Below, piece after piece: positions 56,205-64,000 of a DNA stretch of 64,000 bases. Location: positions 17,752,155 to 17,816,154 of the forward strand of contig OW028573.1 of the NCBI GenBank assembly GCA_932294295.1. Direction: 5' to 3'. The stretch is from Alitta virens (lineage: Eukaryota > Annelida > Polychaeta > Phyllodocida > Nereididae). A model generated the notes under the pieces. The model did not search any database, had not been told where the DNA came from, and saw only the letters and a list, made by a program, of their open reading frames with translations. Position 1 is the stretch's first letter; each line of letters starts with the position of its first letter. The translations under genes and the position numbers were made by a program.

Positions 56205-57780
56205 TCAAGGAGGAAGAACCAGACACCACTGGAGAAGGTACAGCAGAAAAGGTGAAGGCCCAGGTCCAGAAGACTGGTAGGTACCTGCAGGCTGGAACTT
56301 GGCAACTGAAGAAGCTCCTGCAGGCTGTAAAGAAGCTGAAGTAGACGGCTGTGTAGACGTCGTCTGCAAGGTAGTCCATTGTTTCTCAGGAGTAGCCTGC
56401 TGTAACTGGGTGAACGTCGGCTGAAACATCTGGGCCTGCTGCTGCTGATGGAGCTGCTGCTGCTGAATAATCTGCTGCTGCTGCTGCTGCTTGTTCCTCC
56501 TGACTTGGGCCTTCAGCTGCAGGAAGAAAGACATCAGCTGGGCTTTGACATCGTCATACGTGTCCCAGCCCAACTGAAGACACTCAGAATATATCTTCGG
56601 ATCTGGAGGAGGAGGAGGCTGTGCGATGGCTTTCATGTGCTGGTCAATCCTTGCAGCTGTCTGTTGAACAGTCTGGACTATGTCAGCTAATTTGGAGCTT
56701 GATGCAGAAGAATGATCACCATTATTCTTCCCCTTCTTGAAGGGACCACCCTGGGAAGACTTGGCTCAACGTCAACTTCTTGAACTTCTTCCAGTTCTCA
56801 GGCCCAGATTCTGCCTGCCCTGCAGTGGAACTGTCATCCAAATTTGGCAGTTGCTTCTTGCTCTTTGCAATCTTTTTCTTTAGGTTGACAGCTTGACAAG
56901 ACGGCACCCTGGAGATGTGTTGCTCGGGGTGGGGGCCTAGCTCAGAGGTAGCACTCTGGGCTTCCAACCGCTGGGTACTGGGTTCGATTCCTGGTCGAGC
57001 CTAAGTTGGATGTCTGTTTCATCCTTCGTCTCATTGCCATGGTCTCTGCCTGTCCTAATTAGCCCAACTGGTGCAGAAATACAGGACGTAAAGCCCTAAT
57101 CACACACACACACACAGATGTGTTGCTCAAGGAACCCAAAGTTGGCAATAATCCACTTCTCCTTCTCTGTCGGATTTCTCTTGGCTATACCGGAAGGGCC
57201 CTGCTTGATGATCTTCCCAGCACTGGTTCTGATAGACTCAAGCCAGGTCTTCAACTATAGCTTAGTACAGGGGACACTGAGTGTCTGTGCCTTGTCAACG
57301 ATGAGCCTCATCTTCCTCTGATGATCCTTGTAGTCACGTCTGGTCCTGTCATAGAATGTCATTCTCCCGGTACCAGTCAGCGATGTCTTGCTCATCATTG
57401 GGAGGTAGAAAAAGCTTCTCAGCCTTTCTTCTTAGCTTCTTCTGAGATGCAGATGGAGCACTGGCGGAGGAGGCCTGGGTGGCAGGAAATTGACTGGCAT
57501 CACTATCATCATCTTCTTCTTGGGTGTCTCTCTTCTCCTTGTCTACATCAAAGTCTGGATTCCTGTCGCTGTCATCCATGTCAACATCAGAAGACTTGAC
57601 AGAAGACTTGGCAGGAGACTTGGCAGGAGATGTGGCAGGAGCATGATAAGTAGAACTGGCAGGACTAGCAGGAGCTGCAGGAACACTGGATTCAAACAAT
57701 TCTTCCCCAGAGGCAAGTGCAGAAGGCTCTTCTTCTGTGACTTTTTTCTTTCCAAGATTGCATCTCTTCTTGGGTCCCAT
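56205..57780 (-). pseudogene. MADF-domain transposon protein, broken
   Basis: The minus-strand ATG at 57780 opens MGPKKRCNLGKKKVTEEE, then a Ser/Ala/Pro- and Asp-rich stretch, then DEQDIADWYRENDIL. After a one-base frameshift (near 57354) comes YDRTRRDYKDHQRKM and, past a stop codon, LKTWLESIRTSAGKI. The order L-x2-WYREN...DYKDHQRK...W-x2-IR fits a MADF DNA-binding domain. The SINE at 56926-57115 then interrupts the frame. Beyond it lie a Lys-rich segment and a Gln-rich tail ending near 56205. At least three lesions make this a pseudogene. Confidence 0.6.
56926..57115 (+). mobile_element. tRNA-derived SINE with 13-bp target duplication
   Basis: This is a full-length copy with a complete tail ending in (CA)n. 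AGATGTGTTGCTC flanks both ends exactly (56913-56925 and 57116-57128). The insertion lies inside the MADF ORF. The perfect duplication shows it is recent. Confidence 0.95.
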
Positions 57781-58636
57781 GGTGAAATGGTAAAGTTGAA
57801 ACAACAACAGCAGCTGAGAAGAATACGGCGAGGTCAAAGGCAGAGGAGTGAATGAAGTTTGTCTCACTGCCAATGACTATATACTGCTGGCTGAGGTCAC
57901 GTAACGAGCCAACTGGCCCTGCAACCTTCCTTCACCCTTCATTCACCTAGCAGCCAGTGACTTGCTCGTGGCACACGTGAGTCACACATAGCATACGTAG
58001 GTATTGATTTTTCTATACGTAGAAACCAGTGACTTATCCGTGGTACACATGCACACGTAGAAGCTGACAGTTTACTCATCGCACACGTACCTCTCCTGCC
58101 GGGTTCTTGACACCCAGGTGTGCCACTGTTAACCCACCGTTTTCTATGAGTGTCTCACGTGTGAGTCAATGATGGCTTCACTACGGTTGCTAACTATAAA
58201 CAATCACCCGAGAGTTTTCTACGGAAGTTTTGAACATGAGCAAAACATACGTTGATTTTAGCAATTGTTCTCAGTTTGGGGACGATTGCGAGGAATCGAG
58301 TGTGTTCACTGTCTTCTACAACAACCTCCCGATAACCAAGGTTGCAGTACAGATGCCCAATTTTGCGTAATATTACATCATTCTAGGAGAGCAATACAGC
58401 TTTCTTTCAGAGTCAATGAATTGATATTCATGGTGTTAATTGTAATTCAGGAATATATAATGTAGGTGGAATCCAAGATTGCCACCAACACTAAAATACT
58501 TAGTTACATATACAACGAAACCTAAGCACTTGTAGTCTGATGTAGTCAAAATTAATTTCACAATCTTTTGTATCATATTTAGTAGTTTGAGGTGCTGAAC
58601 TCGAATCTGATGAGTGCCTCTTTATCATCCTTTTGA

Positions 58637-58804
58637 GGGCGGGGGCCTAGCTCAGAGGTAGTGCTCTGGCTTCCAACCGCTGGGTCCTTGGTTCGATTGC
58701 CGGTCGAGCCTAAGTTGGATGTCTGTTTCGTCTCATTGCCATGGTCTGTGCCTGTCCTAATTACAGGACGTAAAGCCCTAATCACCCACCCTAATCACCC
58801 TTAC
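58637..58804 (+). mobile_element. tRNA-derived SINE with 11-bp target duplication
   Basis: The head is GGGGGCCTAGCTCAGAGG, with a shortened tail ending CACCCTAATCACCCTTAC. CATCCTTTTGA flanks both ends (58626-58636 and 58805-58815). Confidence 0.93.
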
Positions 58805-60406
58805 CATCCTTTTGAAAATTGTGATGTTCGAATAGCATCTAAACTGGCTATATATAAAATTACAGATATATCCACTCCCAACTTGCTATAGAAACACAAT
58901 TTTTGGGCCTAGAGCAGGTATTATAACTTGTGTCATCTGTCTTTTGTATTCCATCTGTAATGTATCAGTAGCATCGGTAATGGTCACTGAGGAGCCGGCA
59001 CAGCAACACCTTGGCATCAGGAAGACATTGATAATAATATAAACTATCGAATGGATTGAAGTTCTAAGAACATTAGGTTGCATCATATTTAATTTGACTG
59101 CTGAAATAATAGTATGTCTCAGAACTCAAGGTCCTGGCCATGTGGAGCTGCTGCTGCTGGTACATTGGACCCAGTTTTTAACCCTCAGTGAAAAAAGTTT
59201 GAAAGGATTTTTGTTATCATCAATGTCCGTCCGACAGGCAGGCGTAACACTTTCGTTTCCGGAGCAGAAATCTAACACTAATGCACGTACCCTAACGAAA
59301 TTTTGTACAGTAATCTATATGGCCTACATGGCCAATTGTGCCATGTGAGTTTTCCATGCATTTATCCTTCTCATGGAAAATGCATGTGGCACATTTGGCC
59401 ATGTAGTGGTGCCTTTTGAAAGTCACATTGACATATGTTGGCTATGTTTTACAAAATTTGGAAAAAATTGAAAAAAAAACTGTGATACTACTGCACCTAC
59501 ATGCTTAAAACTTTGTCATGATATGTCTAAAGTAGTGTAGTGGTGCCTTTTGGGGTCTCATGGCCGTAAATACTATCGAAATTTTCAAAATTAGGGCAGA
59601 ATAGGGAAAATTCCTTCTTTTTCAAAACTATATACAAAAAACACTATTTCACTTACATGAATGAAATTGTATCAATAAAATATCTAAATTATAGTATTTA
59701 CTCTTTTCAAACTTCTTTTCGATATTTATTTCATGCTGATTACATAATAATGGAAAATCGGGAAAAAAGTACAAGTTGTTTTAAATTGTGTTTCTGGGGC
59801 AGAACTCTAGCATTAATGCACTTACCCAAACAACATCTTTTATGTTATTTCTCTATATAGCTTAGCTGTGCTTTTTGATAGTCACATTGACATATATATA
59901 GCTGTATTTAAAAATATTTAGAGAAAAATCCAAAATTCATAAAAATTTCCGTTTCCAGAGCAGGACTTAAGCACTACTGCACCTACATGCAAGAATATGT
60001 CTCAAATAGTGTAGAGATACCTTTTCGGGGTTTCATGACCATTAATGACAGATAATTTTATATAATATGGAAAATATGAAAATTTGGTACTCTTTCAAAC
60101 CCTCATATCAATGACTCTATGATCCTTACATCAGTAACATTTTGCCAATAATATATCTAGAGTATACTACTTTCACTTTTTAAACTTCATTTTGACATTT
60201 GTTTCATCCTTTTTTCATTTTTGTTTTCATAATAATATGGAAAAAATGCTAACAATTATGTTGCATCCTTCTTATTCCTAAGCATCCAATATTTAGCAAT
60301 GACAGCCGTAAATGTTGCACAATTCATGTGCATACAATTATTAAATATTTGATCATTGTTTATAATTAGCAATTTCATAATAATTTGCTGCATTATTATC
60401 TATATT

Positions 60407-60710
60407 ACTTTCACTTGACTCCAATGCTTTTCTTCATATACACCAGTGAAGTGTTCAGTTTTAAATACTAATTTAATTGCCAAAGATTTCGTGTGGGTCA
60501 GCGACCTAACAATTTAGTAACTATTGAAGGGAATATGGCAATAGTTGATTTTCACGGAAGTTTCTCTATATACTTTCACTTGACTCCAATACTTATTATT
60601 GTTTTCTTCACCTGTTAGGTGTTCGGTTATAAATACTAATTTAAACTCCATACATTTAATGCAAATCAGCAACCCAACAATTCAGTAACTGTTGAAGGGA
60701 ATATGGCAAT
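60407..60710 (+). repeat. Two-copy ~165-bp tandem repeat
   Basis: ACTTTCACTTGACTCCAAT, GTGTTCGGTT-like, AAATACTAATTTAA and GAAGGGAATATGGCAAT occur in the same order from 60407 and from 60572. It lies inside the 2.7 kb element. Confidence 0.8.
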
Positions 60711-60792
60711 TGATAATATATAGTTCCTTCAGTTGCCAGCTAAATGTAAATGGTGAGCAAAAAATGTTTGACTTATAAAGGGTTGAGTATCA

Positions 60793-60895
60793 TTCCATAC
60801 AAAATAAACCTTGAAGATTTGTATTTATTTGTATTTAGACTTTATTTAGTTAAATACAAGTGAATACAAACCTTAAAGGTTCGTTTTGTATGAAA
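60793..60895. repeat. Hairpin (~45-bp stem)
   Basis: TTCCATACAAAATAAACCTT pairs with AAAGGTTCGTTTTGTATGAAA, and ATTTGTATTTATTTGTATTTA pairs with TAAATACAAGTGAATACAAA. The loop is near 60840. The hairpin sits roughly central in the 2.7 kb element. Confidence 0.75.
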
Positions 60896-62149
60896 TTATA
60901 CCTAACATATTTATGTGGCATAACATTGTTTCGGAATTTCATATATAATCCTTAATTAGTTAAGGAAACATGCTGTTGTATTGATAATTCTAGCGAACTG
61001 AATACTCCTTATTGTGCATACAATCTTTGAAACAGAACAATTAAATGGCAGGAAAAGGATTGACAATACTTTTTATGCTCACTTGGCTTTACACCGAACA
61101 AGAAAAGATTGCTGTTAATACAGGGTTCCAGCAGGTTTACCTTCATAAGAAGTAAGATATTAGTAAGACATTATAATATCATGCGCACATAAAAAATAAG
61201 ACCACTAATATATTAATATATACCCATGTATTTAATTTCATCGTCCAAAAAACAATCAGGGTTATGGCTATTAAGCAATAAAATAACGTAGTTCTTTTGT
61301 ATTTAAAGAAGGTTCGTAATTTCTATTCATTCATATTTACCAAATTGTCTAATATTACAATGTGGATGTTAATATCCAAGTATATTTGCATAATAAGACA
61401 ATGTAAGACCATGGACGTACATGGTAAGACTTAGTGGACAAAAGTACGACTTAATACGGGTCTTACTTCATACAAAAACACAGTAAGACTTTATCAGACT
61501 TTGTAATAACCGACGGGAACACTGTATTCTTTCACACTTAACAGAATATAATGAACAAATGAAGAAAATTAAGAGTTACAAAAATTGGACATCTTGGACT
61601 CTAATTAGCATTGTGTAACAGTTTATGTAGGCCAAGTGGCAATTGTTTCGGTTCATTGCACACACCATACAAACATGTTTTTCCAAATTTTGTAAAACAA
61701 AGCTGAGATATGTCAGTGTGGCTATCACAAGGCACCACTAGGCCATATAGAGTGTTACTGTATAAATTTTATTAGGATAAATGCATTAGTGTTAGAGTTC
61801 TGCTCTGGAAATGAAAGTGTAACGCCCGCCCTCCTGCCTGTCGGACGAACACTTAACAATTTTAATGATGCCTGGGTGCTATGTGGGATTCGCTGAGGGT
61901 TTAGCCTATGTTTTTTCTTAACCATCAAGGGGTCATTCAGATCAGAATTGCTAAGAGGACAGGATGAGAATAATTGTATAGGGCACAAGTAATGTAATTA
62001 CCTATAGGAGCATATATATATATAAGATATGTAAAGATATATAAAGAACATGAAAGGGAGTATCTACCTTGTCCCTCATGGAGTCAGCCATATAAAATCC
62101 AGATCTGACCTTTTTGAGAAAAAAGTTTCCTGAGAACCCTGGTTAGACA

Positions 62150-63470
62150 TTAAAATAATTATAATATGATCTGGTTCCATTTCGACGTATCCACTGCAGA
62201 GGCCTGTCACATATGGACTGAGGCTCTCCTCGTAGCCAAGTATGACAAATTCTTAGCCAGGCCTCTTGGGAATATCCTGCAGGCACCAGGCCATCCCCCA
62301 AAGTTAGGTTGAATAAGGTGAAGCTTGTTGCCATAGGTAACAGACCACCTTGTCTGTCATTCCTTATAGATGCTCTCCTTGGCACATCTTCTGAAATCTG
62401 TGGATGATACCTACGTCAGAGATATCAAGATTCAGGACTGCCTTGGACGACTAGTCCTCAAGTTAATTGGCACATATTCCTACATGATGTGAACTGCATG
62501 CAAAACTTGTGTATTTCAGCCATGGGACTGGTTCCTTAAACCTTGATGAACAGAGACTCCATTCTAAAAATTCGATTTTAAGGTATTAAGAAGTTGGATC
62601 CTCTGTGAGCAAAAAGCTTATCTCCAAAGCTCAGGATAATAAGGCTTGGGGCCAATTCCTGCCAATTGTTCAAGATCTGAGACCTGCGCCCAATGTGGCT
62701 CAACGGACCATGCTCATTCCAGGAAACACCTGTGTAAACAACCACCTTGTTGCATTAATTGTGGTCAGGCCCACCCAGCCTTTGACCGTAATTGCCAAAG
62801 GTGGATACTTGAGAAAGAAGTTCAGTAGGTAAGGACAACCCAAGGTATTTCCTTTCCTGCAGATTGGCAGTGCAGTCTGTGAATCCTGTGTTTCCAACTG
62901 GACTAACAATTCAAGTATTCAAAGGTGAACCCTAGTGACCCTAGTGCCAATGTTACTACTTCAATATCCCCTAGCTCGTTGGCTCCATGCGTACATGTGG
63001 ACAAGGCTGCTACTGCAGCTGAGGTAGACCCCAATGATCCTCCCCTCAGAAATATCGAAATGGACCCAGATTATACTTCCAATAGTGGTCCTAAATCCCA
63101 TCAGGCAAATCCCACCTCTGATAATCAAGAACTGAGTGAAGAAAATTCAATCTTTGATGATGAAGACCTTAGTGCAGATCAGTATCTTACCAGGGTTCTC
63201 AGGAACCCCACTGGTGATTATTCATCAGTTTGTGATAATCTGGTTGAAAACAACCTGGATACTACCTTAAAGCTGCTTGCTGATCATAACCAGACACATG
63301 CATGCCAAATGTTGTCAGTCAGATCTAAAACGCCATATGGCATCTGTCCCAAAGAATTATGTACTAATGCCATGGACACGAGACGGATTACTGAACCTTA
63401 CATGTTTAGTAAAGAACAATATCTTGCATTATTGACACTCGACCCGCATGACATGCTCTAGACTTTTGAT
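62150..63470 (+). pseudogene. Gag-like ORF1 of a non-LTR retrotransposon
   Basis: An early part reads MIWFHFDVSTAEACHIWTEA (from about 62167), with later stops. At about 62660-62830 the sequence CAQCGSTDHAHSRKHLC followed by CCINCGQAHPAFDRNCQRW forms two CCHC zinc knuckles, and VRTTQGISFPADW follows. This order (knuckles, EKEVQ, TTQGISFP) is typical of Jockey-like LINE ORF1. The frame 62925-63461 is an acidic, Ser/Thr/Asn-rich tail. Stops and frame changes separate the parts. No ORF2 is seen before the window ends. Confidence 0.7.
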
Positions 63471-63837
63471 CTTCACTTTCTACACCTAGTGTTATCCTGT
63501 ACACTAGCTAGCCATACTGCATACCATAGTCAGACGTCAATGATCTTATAGGTTAAACCATCATAGGGGCACACCAAGCAAACGATTCCATGACCACGAC
63601 AAGCAAGAAGTTGCACTCCTCAGTATTAAATGATAGCAAAGTGGCAGTTAGGGATTATAGAACTGCTTGCCCTGAACCCAATATCATAATGACACATTAC
63701 TGTCATGTATTTAAAATGTTCAGATTAATATTTAATAAGAAAATATGTTTAAAATCTAGAATACAGTTTAAAGCTACTTAACTCAAATAATTCAGAGCCT
63801 TAACAAAATATTATATAAAGAAACTTAAGAAAGACAT

Positions 63838-64000
63838 AAGCCCCTGTCACACTGGGCGATTTAGCTGTAGTGAACCCATAGTATTACGCAATTGTTACGC
63901 AATGCGCTACCCGGCTCCAACCCAGCGGCTACAAAACGGCTACCCGTGGATACCCAGCGATACCCGGCAAGCACCCGTGGGACCTGTAGCCAAGCCGGGA
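63838..64000 (+). repeat. Transposon end with GGCTACCCG subterminal repeats, cut by window edge
   Basis: CCCCTGTCACACTGGGCGAT looks like a terminal repeat. It is followed by ATTACGCAATTGTTACGCAAT and several GGCTAC/GGATACCC words. The style matches the GC-rich subterminal arrays of the MITEs near 7 kb and 11 kb. The other end is outside the window. Confidence 0.5.

Larger units (their letters stand above)
55863..58210 (-). mobile_element. Harbinger-like transposon relic encoding a MADF protein
   Basis: GC-richer flanks with many CACACGTAGG, ATACGTA and CACGTG words in mirrored arrangement (55950-56140 and 57955-58180) enclose a minus-strand ORF remnant. MADF/SANT-type proteins commonly accompany PIF/Harbinger transposases, and no transposase is visible here. 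I could not pair the outer ends as terminal repeats, so the class is inferred from the protein and the flanking style. Confidence 0.45.
59180..61901. mobile_element. 2.7 kb long-TIR element, composite
   Basis: The ends ACCCTCAGTG and CGCTGAGGGT are flanked by TTA on both sides. The arms share GTCCGTCCGACAGGCAGG, TTTCGTTTCCGGAGCAGA and TAATGCAC with the copies at 9356 and 24165. The word GTTTCC(G/A)GAGCAG recurs near 59255, 59790 and 59950, so family members appear nested or internally repeated. No transposase was found. The element is AT-rich. Confidence 0.65.

Overview
The window is AT-rich animal DNA. Genes have introns with GT-AG borders, conserved exon phases and AATAAA signals, and they sit among SINEs, LINEs, MITEs, Tc1 and tyrosine-recombinase retrotransposons. 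TIR domains fused directly to STING, with no four-helix membrane part, point to a marine invertebrate. Molluscs and other lophotrochozoans are known to carry such fusions, but amphioxus-like or ambulacrarian animals cannot be excluded. I could not resolve the species.

Layout. 1-3.1 kb: repeats (a dimeric tRNA-Gly-derived SINE and a MITE). 3.17-13.26 kb: the main gene. Twelve exons can be joined in one frame (about 707 codons) to encode TIR-STING-TIR-STING. An alternative short terminal exon with a poly(A) signal could stop the product after the first TIR-STING pair. 8.18-22.81 and 22.98-37.18 kb: two direct copies of a ~14 kb segment. Each copy carries the last four STING exons, the 3' UTR, a decayed DIRS/Ngaro-like retrotransposon with an SGNH-hydrolase-like ORF, and a truncated LINE. 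The second copy lacks the TIR and the first STING-fold exon, so it is either a pseudogene or a set of alternative 3' exons. It has also received a Tc1-like element whose empty site survives in copy 1. 37-42 kb: intergenic repeats and a probable promoter. 42.94-46.22 kb: a complete ten-coding-exon importin alpha gene of the KPNA2 type (517 codons). 48.65-53.4 kb: a broken APE-type LINE on the minus strand, split by a block rich in GACGTC. 54-62 kb: SINEs, a foldback MITE, a MADF-protein transposon relic hit by a SINE, and a 2.7 kb long-TIR element. 62.1-63.5 kb: the gag-like ORF1 of another LINE.

Function. The main gene would pair two cyclic-dinucleotide-sensor folds with two TIR domains in one soluble polypeptide, with no TBK1/IRF3 tail visible. 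STING1 keeps the equivalents of human S162, Y163, Y167, R232, R238, Y240, E260, T263 and P264. STING2 keeps most of these but has Gln at the R232 position. TIR2 has candidate catalytic Glu residues that TIR1 lacks. This suggests a division of labour between the two halves. The importin gene is unrelated housekeeping. Almost everything else is mobile DNA in various states of decay.
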